Below are positions 1 through 8,122 of a stretch of DNA of 64,000 bases, piece by piece. Below the pieces are notes generated by a model. It had not been told where the DNA came from. It did no database searches and saw nothing but the letters and a program-made list of their open reading frames with translations. The stretch is from Trinickia mobilis (GTDB taxonomy: Bacteria; Pseudomonadota; Gammaproteobacteria; Burkholderiales; Burkholderiaceae): the NCBI RefSeq assembly GCF_017315705.1, contig NZ_JAFLRF010000009.1, forward strand, positions 124,001 to 188,000. Direction: 5' to 3'. A program made the translations under genes and the position numbers. Within the stretch, counting starts at the first letter, position 1. The number at the start of each line of letters is the position of its first letter.

Positions 1-162
1 GTCCGCACGCTGTGGCTCACCGCCGACGAGTTGCGCGCCTGCACCGAGCGCCACCGTACGCCGCTCGTCATGCATTGCGTCGACGATTACCTCGCAGGCC
101 GGCGCTTCCCGCTCGACTTCGTGCACACGCATTCGGTCGGGCCCAAGACAGAAAGTCAGTGA
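1..162 (+). CDS. NUDIX hydrolase, C-terminal fragment (cut by window edge)
   Basis: The frame is open from base 1 to the TGA at 160-162 and encodes the last 53 residues of a protein that begins outside the window. The readable part contains [10 protein letters not shown] and ends in [16 protein letters not shown] (MutT-like) protein immediately upstream of mnmA is common in Burkholderia-type genomes, and the LWLTADEL stretch fits the C-terminal half of that family. The NUDIX box itself lies outside the window, so the family call rests on context and the tail only. The stop is four bases before the mnmA start, so the two are probably co-transcribed. Confidence 0.55.
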   Translation, partial: VRTLWLTADELRACTERHRTPLVMHCVDDYLAGRRFPLDFVHTHSVGPKTESQ

Positions 163-166
163 ATCC

Positions 167-1330
167 ATGAGCAAGCAACGAGTGGTGGTGGGCATGTCGG
201 GCGGCGTCGATTCGTCGGTGACCGCGTGGCTGCTCAAAGAACAGGGGTACGAAGTCGTCGGCCTCTTCATGAAGAACTGGGAAGACGACGACGACAGCGA
301 GTACTGTTCGACGCGGCAGGACTGGATCGACGTCGTCTCGGTCGCCGACTTGATCGGCATCGACGTCGAGGCGGTCAACTTTGCCGCCGAATATAAGGAC
401 CGCGTCTTCGCGGAGTTCCTGCGCGAGTACTCGGCCGGCCGCACGCCGAACCCCGACGTGCTCTGCAACGCCGAGATCAAGTTCAAGGCGTTTCTCGATC
501 ACGCGATGTCGCTTGGCGGCGAGACGATCGCGACCGGGCACTATGCGCGCGTGCGCGAATTCGACGGCCGCTTCGAGCTCTTGAAAGCGCTCGACCCAAC
601 GAAGGACCAGTCGTACTTCCTGCACCGCCTGAACCAGGCGCAGCTTTCGAAGACGCTCTTCCCGCTGGGCGAGATTCCGAAAACGAAAGTCCGCGAGATC
701 GCCGCGCAGATCGGCCTGCCGAACGCGAAGAAGAAGGATTCGACCGGGATCTGCTTCATCGGCGAACGGCCGTTCCGCGACTTTCTGAACCGCTACCTGC
801 CGACGCAACCGGGACCGATGAAGACGCCGGACGGCAAGACCGTCGGCGAGCATATCGGGCTCGCGTTCTACACGTTCGGGCAGCGCAAGGGGATTGGGCT
901 CGGCGGCAGCAAGACGGGCAGCGGCGAGCCGTGGTTCGTCGCGGGCAAGGACATTCCGTCCAATACGCTCTACGTCGCACAGGGGCACGACCATCCGTGG
1001 CTGCTGTCGGAAACGCTGATCGCGGGCAACCCGAGCTGGGTCGCGGGTGCGGCACCCGAGCCCGGCAAGCGCTGCGGCGCGAAGACCCGCTACCGGCAGG
1101 CCGACGCGGCCTGCACGTTCGCCACGGCCGACGCCTTTAGCGGCTCCAACGGATCCGAAGGCGAGCCTTTCGAATTGGGGTTCGCTACCGCGCAATGGGC
1201 CGTCACGCCCGGCCAGTCCGCCGTGCTCTACGACGGCGACATCTGCCTCGGCGGCGGCATCATCGAGCACGCCGCCACCGCTCAGCCGGCCACCCGCCGC
1301 CCCGAAGCGGCGCTCCTCGCAGCACGCTGA
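167..1330 (+). CDS. mnmA: tRNA-specific 2-thiouridylase MnmA
   Basis: Encodes 387 residues, the usual length for MnmA, which thiolates U34 of the Lys, Glu and Gln tRNAs in the cytoplasm using ATP and sulfur relayed from the TusE route. The PP-loop SGGVDSS is at residues 11-17. The two catalytic cysteines are visible as Cys100 in [12 protein letters not shown] and Cys196 in [12 protein letters not shown]. The C-terminal part carries the FYTFGQRKG element of the central domain. The ATG follows the NUDIX stop after four bases, which suggests translational coupling. No odd features. Confidence 0.97.
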   Translation: MSKQRVVVGMSGGVDSSVTAWLLKEQGYEVVGLFMKNWEDDDDSEYCSTRQDWIDVVSVADLIGIDVEAVNFAAEYKDRVFAEFLREYSAGRTPNPDVLCNAEIKFKAFLDHAMSLGGETIATGHYARVREFDGRFELLKALDPTKDQSYFLHRLNQAQLSKTLFPLGEIPKTKVREIAAQIGLPNAKKKDSTGICFIGERPFRDFLNRYLPTQPGPMKTPDGKTVGEHIGLAFYTFGQRKGIGLGGSKTGSGEPWFVAGKDIPSNTLYVAQGHDHPWLLSETLIAGNPSWVAGAAPEPGKRCGAKTRYRQADAACTFATADAFSGSNGSEGEPFELGFATAQWAVTPGQSAVLYDGDICLGGGIIEHAATAQPATRRPEAALLAAR

Positions 1331-1393
1331 AACTTATTGCGGGTAGACTTGGCGCTCGCCGTTGCGGCGGCCCGTGACCGCTTTGGAGCCCTT

Positions 1394-3007
1394 ATGTTCT
1401 CTCGACGCTATCTTGCAATGTGGTGCGCCGTGCTGCTCTTGGTGGCCGGCGCCATCCTCGCGGCGCGGCATTCGATCTCGTGGCCGTGGGTCCTGCTCCC
1501 GCTCGCGCTCGTCGCGTTCGGCCTCTTCGACCTGAGACAGGAACGCCACAGTATCCTGCGCAACTACCCGCTGTGGGGCCACCTGCGCTTCATGTTCGAG
1601 TTCATCCGGCCGGAGATCCGCCAGTACTTCGTCGAAGACGATACCGACGAAAAACCGTTTTCGCGCGCCCAGCGCAGCATCGTCTACCAGCGCTCGAAGA
1701 ACGAAGTCGACAGCCGCCCGTACGGCACCGAGCTCGACGTCAAAGCCGTCGCGCACGAGTGGATCAGCCATTCGCTCGCCCCGACCCAGCTCGCCGGACA
1801 CGATTTCCGCATCACCGTCGGCGCCGACCGCGCGCAGCCGTACTCGATGTCGATCTTCAACGTTTCGGCGATGAGCTTCGGCTCGCTGTCGGCGAACGCG
1901 ATCCGCGCGCTGAACCTAGGTGCCAAGAAAGGCAACTTCGCGCACGACACCGGCGAAGGCTCGATGTCGAAATATCACCGCGAGCACGGCGGCGACATCA
2001 TCTGGGAGGTCGCCTCGGGCTACTTCGGCTGCCGCAACGACGACGGCACGTTCAACGCCGACAAGTTCGCGAAGCAGGCACGCGAGCCGCAAGTGAAAAT
2101 GATCGAAGTGAAGCTGTCGCAAGGCGCGAAGCCCGGCCACGGCGGCGTGCTGCCGGCCGCGAAGATCACGCCGGAGATCGCGGAGACGCGCGGGGTGCCG
2201 ATGGGCCGCGACTGTATCTCGCCCGCGTCGCACTCGGAGTTCTCGACGCCGCGCGGCCTGCTCGAATTCGTCGACCGTCTGCGCAACCTGTCGGGCGGCA
2301 AGCCGACCGGCTTCAAGCTCTGCATCGGCCATCCATGGGAATTCTTCGGCATCGCGAAGGCCATGCTGGAGACGGGGATTGCGCCGGACTTCATCGTCGT
2401 CGACGGCGCCGAAGGGGGCACGGGCGCGGCGCCGCTCGAATTTACCGACCACGTGGGCGTGCCGCTGCAGGAGGGCTTGCTCCTCGTTCACAACACGCTC
2501 GTCGGCATCGGTTTGCGCGACAGGATCCGTATCGGCGCGAGCGGCAAGATGATCACCGCGTTCGATATCGCGAAGACGCTCGCGATCGGCGCAGACTGGG
2601 TGAACGCCGCGCGCGGCTTCATGTTCGCCGTGGGCTGCATCCAGGCGCAGACCTGCCACACCGGCCGCTGCCCGACCGGCGTCGCGACGCAGGACCCGGT
2701 GCGCCAGCGCGCGATCGTCGTGCCCGACAAGGCCGACCGCGTCTTCAACTTCCATCACAACACGCTGCACGCGCTGCAGGAGATCATCCAGGCGGCGGGC
2801 CTCGAACATCCGTCCGACCTGCGCGCCCATCACATCGTGCGGCGCGTGTCGTCTCATGAGGTGAAGCTGATGTCGCAGCTGTTGTGCTATCTCCAGCCGA
2901 ACGATCTCTTGACCGGCAACTATCGCTACTGGCTGTACGAGAATTGGTGGCCGCTCGCGCGCAGCGATTCGTTTGCGTTGAAGGACGACGGCGCGATGGC
3001 GGCCTGA
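1394..3007 (+). CDS. FMN-binding glutamate synthase family protein (membrane-anchored)
   Basis: A 537-residue protein related to the FMN/synthase domain of glutamate synthase large subunit (GltB), without the amidotransferase domain. Two hydrophobic segments at about residues 8-24 and 30-46 should anchor it in the inner membrane. The synthase domain follows, with MSFGSLS, GAKPGHGG and GAEGGTGAAP stretches. A Cys-x5-Cys-x4-Cys cluster (residues 415, 421, 426; in CIQAQTC and GRCPTGVATQ) matches the 3Fe-4S motif of GltB. I chose the ATG at 1394 because GGAG lies about seven bases upstream; an in-frame TTG at 1337 would add 19 unlikely residues. The physiological substrate of these short paralogues is not known. 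Confidence 0.85.
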   Translation: MFSRRYLAMWCAVLLLVAGAILAARHSISWPWVLLPLALVAFGLFDLRQERHSILRNYPLWGHLRFMFEFIRPEIRQYFVEDDTDEKPFSRAQRSIVYQRSKNEVDSRPYGTELDVKAVAHEWISHSLAPTQLAGHDFRITVGADRAQPYSMSIFNVSAMSFGSLSANAIRALNLGAKKGNFAHDTGEGSMSKYHREHGGDIIWEVASGYFGCRNDDGTFNADKFAKQAREPQVKMIEVKLSQGAKPGHGGVLPAAKITPEIAETRGVPMGRDCISPASHSEFSTPRGLLEFVDRLRNLSGGKPTGFKLCIGHPWEFFGIAKAMLETGIAPDFIVVDGAEGGTGAAPLEFTDHVGVPLQEGLLLVHNTLVGIGLRDRIRIGASGKMITAFDIAKTLAIGADWVNAARGFMFAVGCIQAQTCHTGRCPTGVATQDPVRQRAIVVPDKADRVFNFHHNTLHALQEIIQAAGLEHPSDLRAHHIVRRVSSHEVKLMSQLLCYLQPNDLLTGNYRYWLYENWWPLARSDSFALKDDGAMAA

Positions 3008-3020
3008 GCGAGGCAAGCGC

Positions 3021-3875
3021 TCAAGTTTGCGGCCGGCACATCAGCGACCAACGCTGAAGGGCTGCCAACAAGTAGTCGGCGATCAACGCCACCCCGCCCA
3101 ACGCGATCATCGCCGCCAACACGCCGCTCGCGTTGAACTCGCGCAGCGAACTCGCGATCACGCACCCGATTCCCTGCGTCGCGCCGAGAAACTCGCCGGC
3201 GAGCGTTCCGGCGAGCGCCAGCGCAAACGCCATGCGCAGGCTCGCGAGCGCCCCGCGCAGCGCTGCGGAAATCACCTCGGGGACGGTCGGGCGCCGCGCC
3301 GCAGACGTCGAACCGTCACCGCGAAGCGTGCTGTCGACCTCGGACGCGCGCTGGTACGCATTCCCGAACGCGATGAAGAACGCCATCACAACGGCGAGCG
3401 CGATCTTCGACGTCATCCCCGAACCCAGCGCGATCACGAAGATCGCGCCGAGCACGATCAGCGGCAACGCGTTGGCGATCCTGATGTAAAAGCCGAACAC
3501 CTCGGCAAGCAGCGTATTGCGAACGAGAACGATCGCGCCCCCCGCCCCCGCGATCGATCCCACGACGAGTCCCAGCAAGGCCTCCTCGAACGTGACCTGC
3601 AGTTGCACGAGAAGCGGCCCTTGAGCGGTGCCTTCGCGAAACCAATAAAAGAGCTGCAGCGCGATCGCCGACGGCATCGAATAGAAGAACGGATCGAGCC
3701 AATTGCGCCGCGCGGCGAATTCCCATCCGATCGCCACCAGCAGCACCAGCGCGACGCGCAGGCCGATCACGAGCTTGCGCCGCGAGCGTGGTGGCTTGCG
3801 TCCGGTGAGTTCGGCTTGCCCGGGTCCCGCATCTGCGATGCGAGACGGCACGCCATGAGACATGGGTTGATTCAT
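3021..3875 (-). CDS. ABC transporter permease, orphan (NitT/TauT-like inner-membrane subunit)
   Basis: A 284-residue integral membrane protein with about six hydrophobic segments and a binding-protein-dependent permease domain of the sulfonate/nitrate/taurine (SsuC/TauC) type. Typical stretches include RIANALPLIVLGAIF and GTLAGEFLGATQGIG. The EAA loop (VDSTLRGDGSTSAARRP...) is divergent and lacks the usual G-A-S core, which may mean relaxed selection. Neither an ATPase nor a solute-binding protein gene lies next to it, so it cannot form a transporter alone. The ATG at 3875 is preferred over an upstream in-frame start at 3950. Substrate unknown. Confidence 0.75.
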   Translation of the reverse strand: MNQPMSHGVPSRIADAGPGQAELTGRKPPRSRRKLVIGLRVALVLLVAIGWEFAARRNWLDPFFYSMPSAIALQLFYWFREGTAQGPLLVQLQVTFEEALLGLVVGSIAGAGGAIVLVRNTLLAEVFGFYIRIANALPLIVLGAIFVIALGSGMTSKIALAVVMAFFIAFGNAYQRASEVDSTLRGDGSTSAARRPTVPEVISAALRGALASLRMAFALALAGTLAGEFLGATQGIGCVIASSLREFNASGVLAAMIALGGVALIADYLLAALQRWSLMCRPQT

Positions 3876-4039
3876 CGCCGTCCGCCTTGACTGAGCTCTT
3901 GAGAACACCGTACACGTCGGCCCGCACGGGGTCCGTGCGGACACGAACAATGGCTTGCCGGCGCGGCGAATGATGATCGGAATGTCGGACTATCGGCGGC
4001 TGCGCGGCAATATTTTCCTTTACCGCGCAGCGCTTCGGC

Positions 4040-4651
4040 TCAAGCCGGAACGGTATCGATAAACGACTGCCGCTGGGACAGCTTCGCGAAATGCTTGTCG
4101 AGATTCGGGTGCTTGTCGCGCCAGCTCGATTCCGGAAAGCGGAAGTCGAGATAGCCGAGCACGCAACCCAGCGCGATGTCGGCGAGCGAATAGTGGTTGC
4201 CGGTGCACCAAGCATTGCCGCCGAGCCCCTGCGACATGGCGACGAGCCCTTCGTCGACCTTGCGCTGCTGGCGCTCGACCCACGATTCGACGCGATGCGC
4301 CTCCGGACGCTGCGTGCTCTCCACGCGAATCAGCACGGCCGCGTCGAGAATGCCATCGGCAAGCGCTTCCCAGCAGCGCACTTCGATGCGCTCGCGCCCC
4401 GACTGCGGAATCAGCTTGCCGACCGGCGACAACGTATCGACGTATTCACAGATCACACGCGAATCGAACACCGCTTCCCCGTCTTCCATCACCAGGCACG
4501 GCACCTTCCCGAGCGGATTGAACTGGTGAATACCCGTGTTCGGCGCCCAGACATCCTCGAGCACCAATTGGTAGTCGATTTTCTTTTCGGCGAGCACGAC
4601 CCGCGCCTTGCGGGTAAACGGGCTGCTGAGCGAACCGATTAATTTCATCAT
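4040..4651 (-). CDS. Glutathione S-transferase, YibF-like
   Basis: A 203-residue cytosolic GST. The N-terminal thioredoxin fold (about residues 1-80) has SSPFTRKARVVLAEK, the GST active-site helix region, and NPLGKVPCLV with the cis-proline that binds glutathione. The alpha-helical C-terminal domain has the conserved YSLADIALGCVLGYLDFR stretch. Sequence layout resembles E. coli YibF rather than a detoxifying class with known substrate. The start is the first of two adjacent ATG codons. A TATACT hexamer at 4678-4683 (minus strand) could be its -10 box, but I see no matching -35. Confidence 0.9.
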   Translation of the reverse strand: MMKLIGSLSSPFTRKARVVLAEKKIDYQLVLEDVWAPNTGIHQFNPLGKVPCLVMEDGEAVFDSRVICEYVDTLSPVGKLIPQSGRERIEVRCWEALADGILDAAVLIRVESTQRPEAHRVESWVERQQRKVDEGLVAMSQGLGGNAWCTGNHYSLADIALGCVLGYLDFRFPESSWRDKHPNLDKHFAKLSQRQSFIDTVPA

Positions 4652-4894
4652 CTGCTTTTCTCAATTTTGAGAGGAAGAGTATACGTTGCCGACGATCATA
4701 CCGGCGGTCGCCAGACGCCATCATATCGGCCGTTTCAGGCATGTGGATGGAATGCAACAGCGCGGCCGGCGGGGCCCCCCTCTAACGACAACGCGGCACG
4801 GTGCCCGCCGGATGACCGGCGCGCGCTCGACTTAAAAGTGTTGATGAATGGAGCGCCCCCAACTTGGGGCGGCCCGGCGTTTTCTTGAGAGCGC

Positions 4895-4900
4895 TACAAT
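4895..4900 (+). promoter_or_regulatory. Candidate -10 box of pepP (possible leaderless start)
   Basis: TACAAT ends six bases before the pepP ATG at 4907. With normal spacing the transcript would begin at the A of the ATG itself. No Shine-Dalgarno sequence precedes the start, which agrees with a leaderless message. No convincing -35 hexamer is present, so the call is tentative. Confidence 0.35.
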
Positions 4901-4906
4901 CGCACG

Positions 4907-6391
4907 ATGAATCAGCCGACCGAACTCTCCCTTGCCGCCGGCGCCCCGAAGGAAGTCCCCTTGGGGGACGCCCGGAAGGAAGTCCCTCGCCTCGCAGGAA
5001 GCCCCCTTCGGGGAGTGGAGGACATCTACCGCGGCCGCCGCGAACGCGTGCTCACCGCGCTGCGCGCCGCGGGCGGCGGACTCGCCATCGTCCCGACCGC
5101 GCGCGAAGCGCTGCGCAACCGCGACGCCGACTACCCCTACCGGCACGACAGCTACTTCTATTACCTGACCGGCTTTGCCGAGCCGCAAGCCGTGCTCGTG
5201 CTCGATGCCGGCGCAGCGCCGGGCGAGCCGGCGTCGATCCTCTTCTGCCGCGAGAAGGACCCGGCGCGCGAGACCTGGGAGGGCTTCCGTTTCGGCCCGG
5301 AAGGCGCGCGCGAAACGTTTGGCGTCGACGCCGCGTTCCCGATCGACGCACTCGACACCAAGATGCCGCGCCTGATCGCCGATGCCCCTGCGCTGCACTA
5401 CGGATTCGGTGCGTCGGCGGAACTGGACGACCAGGTGCGCCGCTGGCTCGACGCGGTGCGCGCGCAAAGCCGCAGCGGCGTGGTGGCGCCCGCCGCGCTG
5501 CGCGACCTGCTGCCGGTGCTCGACGAGATGCGGCTCATCAAGGACGACCACGAGCTCGCGATCATGCGCCGCGCCGCCAGAATATCGGCCGAGGCGCACC
5601 GCCGCGCGATGCAGGCGTGCCGCCCGGGAGTCCGCGAGTACGAACTCGAAGCGGAACTGCTGTACACGTTCCGCCGCCGCGGCGCCCAGGCTCCGGCCTA
5701 CGGTTCGATCGTCGCCGCCGGCGCCAACGCGTGCGTGCTGCACTACCCAGCCGGCAACGCGGTCGCCAAGGACGGCGACCTGATCCTGATCGACGCCGCC
5801 TGCGAACTCGACGGCTACGCGTCCGACATCACCCGCACCTTCCCGGCGAACGGCCGTTTCTCCCCGGCCCAGCGCGAGCTGTACGACATCGTGCTCGCCG
5901 CCCAGCAAGCCGCCATCGACGCGACCCGCGCCGGCGCGCACTTCGACACCCCGCACCAGGCCGCCGTGCGCGTGCTGTCGCAAGGGCTCCTCGACACGGG
6001 CATCGTCGACCGCCAGCGCTTCGCGTCGGTCGACGACGTGATCGCCGAGCGCGCCTACGCGCCGTTCTACATGCACCGCACGGGCCACTGGATCGGCATG
6101 GACGTGCACGACTGCGGCGACTACCGCGAACGGCATGCCGCGCCGGACGAAACGGGCACGCCGTCGTCGCGCTTGCTGAAACCGTCGATGACGCTCACGA
6201 TCGAACCCGGCCTTTACGTGCGCGCGAGCGAAAACGTGCCGGAGCGTTATTGGAACATCGGCATTCGCATCGAAGACGACGCGATCGTCACCCCCGGCGG
6301 CTGCGAGCTGATGACGCGCGACGTGCCGGTCAAGGCCGACGAGATCGAAGCGCTGATGCGTGAAGCACAGGCCGGCACGCCGGGCGAATGA
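4907..6391 (+). CDS. pepP: Xaa-Pro aminopeptidase PepP
   Basis: A 494-residue M24 metallopeptidase that removes an N-terminal residue preceding proline. The N-terminal creatinase-like domain is followed by the pita-bread catalytic domain. The metal ligands are readable as Asp296, Asp307 (DLILIDAACE, SDITR), His394 (HRTGHWIGMD), Glu433 (TIEPGLYV) and Glu456 (GIRIEDD), with PepP-like spacing between paired residues. Homology to E. coli PepP begins only near residue 38; the first 37 residues are an extension encoded largely by a hairpin repeat (see the repeat at 4948-5015). Followed after 16 bases by the UbiH-family gene, a pairing also seen in E. coli. Confidence 0.95.
   Translation: MNQPTELSLAAGAPKEVPLGDARKEVPRLAGSPLRGVEDIYRGRRERVLTALRAAGGGLAIVPTAREALRNRDADYPYRHDSYFYYLTGFAEPQAVLVLDAGAAPGEPASILFCREKDPARETWEGFRFGPEGARETFGVDAAFPIDALDTKMPRLIADAPALHYGFGASAELDDQVRRWLDAVRAQSRSGVVAPAALRDLLPVLDEMRLIKDDHELAIMRRAARISAEAHRRAMQACRPGVREYELEAELLYTFRRRGAQAPAYGSIVAAGANACVLHYPAGNAVAKDGDLILIDAACELDGYASDITRTFPANGRFSPAQRELYDIVLAAQQAAIDATRAGAHFDTPHQAAVRVLSQGLLDTGIVDRQRFASVDDVIAERAYAPFYMHRTGHWIGMDVHDCGDYRERHAAPDETGTPSSRLLKPSMTLTIEPGLYVRASENVPERYWNIGIRIEDDAIVTPGGCELMTRDVPVKADEIEALMREAQAGTPGE
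4948..5015. repeat. Short hairpin repeats inside the pepP 5' coding region
   Basis: Three related units, GGAAGTCCCCTTGGGGGA, GGAAGTCCCTC and GGAAGCCCCCTTCGGGGA, lie in tandem; the outer two fold on themselves (TCCCC/GGGGA and CCCC/GGGG). They keep the pepP frame open and encode residues of the form KEVPLGDARKEVPRLAGSP. This composition differs from the rest of pepP and looks like an intergenic type repeat captured by the reading frame. Confidence 0.7.
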
Positions 6392-6407
6392 ACAGCGAAT
6401 CCGTACG

Positions 6408-7661
6408 ATGAAAGACGCACCCGCGGCCGGCGCGCACCCGGCAACCACCGCCGCTGCCGAGCAGCCATTCGATTTCGACGTGACGATCGTCGGCGCCGGG
6501 CCAGTGGGCCTCGGGCTCGCCGCCTGGCTCGCGCGGCGCAGCGCGACGCGGGCGCTGTCGATTGCGCTCGTCGACGCGCGCGAACCCGAAAGCGCGTCCG
6601 GCGACCCGCGCGCGATCGCCGTCTCGCAAGGCAGCCGCATGCTGCTCGAACCGCTCGCAGCATGGCCCGCGGACGCGACCGCCATCGAACGCATTCACGT
6701 GTCGCAGCGCGGCCACTTCGGACGCACGCTGATCGAACACGACGAGCATGAACTGCCCGCGCTCGGCTACGTCGCGCGCTATGGGTCGATCGTGAATACG
6801 CTTGCGCGCGCCGTGCGTGGCACGCACGTCCGCTGGTTCACATCGACGTCGGCCCTGCCGCCGCTGCGCGGACACGACAGCGTCACGCTGCCGATCGAGA
6901 ACGCACAGGGCGCACGCAGCCTGCGCACGCGCGTTCTCGTGAACGCGGAAGGCGGCGTGTATCACGACCAGCGCCGCACCGGCTCGAGCCTCGAGCGCGC
7001 GGACGGCGGCCAGGCCGGCAGCACGCGCGACTACAAGCAGACCGCGCTTGTCGGCACCGTCACCGTGTCGGCGCCGCAGCCGCATGTCGCGTGGGAGCGC
7101 TTCACGTCCGAAGGGCCGATCGCGCTCTTGCCGATGGGCGGCCCGCGCAACGCGGACTACTCGCTCGTCTGGTGCTCGGATCCCGACGAGGCCGCGCGCC
7201 GGGCACAGCTTCCGGACGCCGAGTTCCTCGCCGAGCTCGGCACGGCGTTCGGCTCGCGCATGGGGCGCTTCGAAGCGATCACCGGCCGGGCGTCGTTCCC
7301 GCTCGGACTGAATGCCGTCGACATGCTCGTCAAAGGGCGCATCGTCGCCATCGGCAATGCCGCGCAAACGCTGCATCCGGTCGCAGGCCAAGGGCTGAAC
7401 CTCGGTTTGCGCGATGCGCATGCGCTCGCCGATGCGCTTTCCGAATTCGGCGCGACGCCGCTTGCGCTGGCGTCGTTCGCCGAACGCCGCGCGCTCGACC
7501 GGCGCCTGACGATCGGCGCCACCGACACGCTCGCCCGCCTCTTCACGATCGACTTCGCGCCGCTCGCGACGCTGCGCGGGCTGGCGCTGGCGGCGCTCGA
7601 ACTGATGCCCGCGGCCAAGACGGCGCTCGCGCGACAAATGATGTTCGGGCAACGTCGCTGA
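6408..7661 (+). CDS. ubiH: UbiH/UbiF/VisC/COQ6-family FAD-dependent hydroxylase
   Basis: A 417-residue flavoprotein monooxygenase of the ubiquinone-ring hydroxylase family. The dinucleotide-binding motif GAGPVG is at residues 29-34. The family signature GNAAQTLHPVAGQGLNLGLRD, which contacts FAD, is at about residues 312-332. Which ring position it hydroxylates cannot be told from sequence, since UbiH, UbiI and UbiF paralogues are close; the symbol rests on position after pepP. The ATG at 6408 is preferred to an upstream GTG at 6360 inside the pepP 3' end. In related genomes as remembered the next gene on this strand is dusB; here the DUF6402 cassette intervenes. Confidence 0.85.
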   Translation: MKDAPAAGAHPATTAAAEQPFDFDVTIVGAGPVGLGLAAWLARRSATRALSIALVDAREPESASGDPRAIAVSQGSRMLLEPLAAWPADATAIERIHVSQRGHFGRTLIEHDEHELPALGYVARYGSIVNTLARAVRGTHVRWFTSTSALPPLRGHDSVTLPIENAQGARSLRTRVLVNAEGGVYHDQRRTGSSLERADGGQAGSTRDYKQTALVGTVTVSAPQPHVAWERFTSEGPIALLPMGGPRNADYSLVWCSDPDEAARRAQLPDAEFLAELGTAFGSRMGRFEAITGRASFPLGLNAVDMLVKGRIVAIGNAAQTLHPVAGQGLNLGLRDAHALADALSEFGATPLALASFAERRALDRRLTIGATDTLARLFTIDFAPLATLRGLALAALELMPAAKTALARQMMFGQRR

Positions 7662-7756
7662 CGTTCCGCTCCCCCGCTCATCCGAGCTTACGAGTCGTAG
7701 AGGTAGGGGCAGTTCATCAGAAAAAAGCGACACTGGTGGAAGCACCGCTACTTGGG

Positions 7757-8122
7757 TTACGGCAGTTTGGCCCGCAGCTTGTCTAACCATGTTGGGGGCA
7801 GCGTTACGAATCCTTCCCCGTCCTTGGCGTTGAAGTCGTATTGCACATCGTTGCCTATCCAAAGCAAGCGTGGAACCTCGGGGTCGACATAGCTTCGCTC
7901 CGCCAGCAGTTCGCCACTACGCGCGTCATAGAGCCGGAACACTACACCCCACTCGTTCGGCAAATAGCACGTTTCCCCGATGTAGTTTTCGACGGTTTCG
8001 CGCCGGCACTCACGCGCCCCGGACCGGTTCAGCGCATCATAGCAATATGGCATGCTCGCAATTACCACTGCCAACACAGCTAGTCTGAAAAGTCGCACTC
8101 GCCTTGGCTTGGGATCCCTCAT
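7757..8122 (-). CDS. Small membrane-anchored hypothetical protein, partner of the DUF6402 gene
   Basis: A 121-residue protein I do not recognise. It starts with a basic stretch (MRDPKPRRVRLFR) and a hydrophobic segment at about residues 11-26 (LFRLAVLAVVIASMPY), so it is probably an inner-membrane protein with the rest in the periplasm, or a secreted one. Cys27, Cys39 and Cys52 (in YCYDAL, RECRRE and GETCYLP) lie after the anchor and could form disulfides. The ATG overlaps the TGA of the DUF6402 gene (ATGA), so the two are translationally coupled. The arrangement fits an immunity protein behind an effector, but that is inference from size, anchor and coupling only. Confidence 0.65.
   Translation of the reverse strand: MRDPKPRRVRLFRLAVLAVVIASMPYCYDALNRSGARECRRETVENYIGETCYLPNEWGVVFRLYDARSGELLAERSYVDPEVPRLLWIGNDVQYDFNAKDGEGFVTLPPTWLDKLRAKLP

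Noticed and set aside
4832-6694. Long open frame antisense to pepP
   Set aside because: It is an artefact of high-GC codon bias; the sense frame encodes full PepP with all metal ligands.
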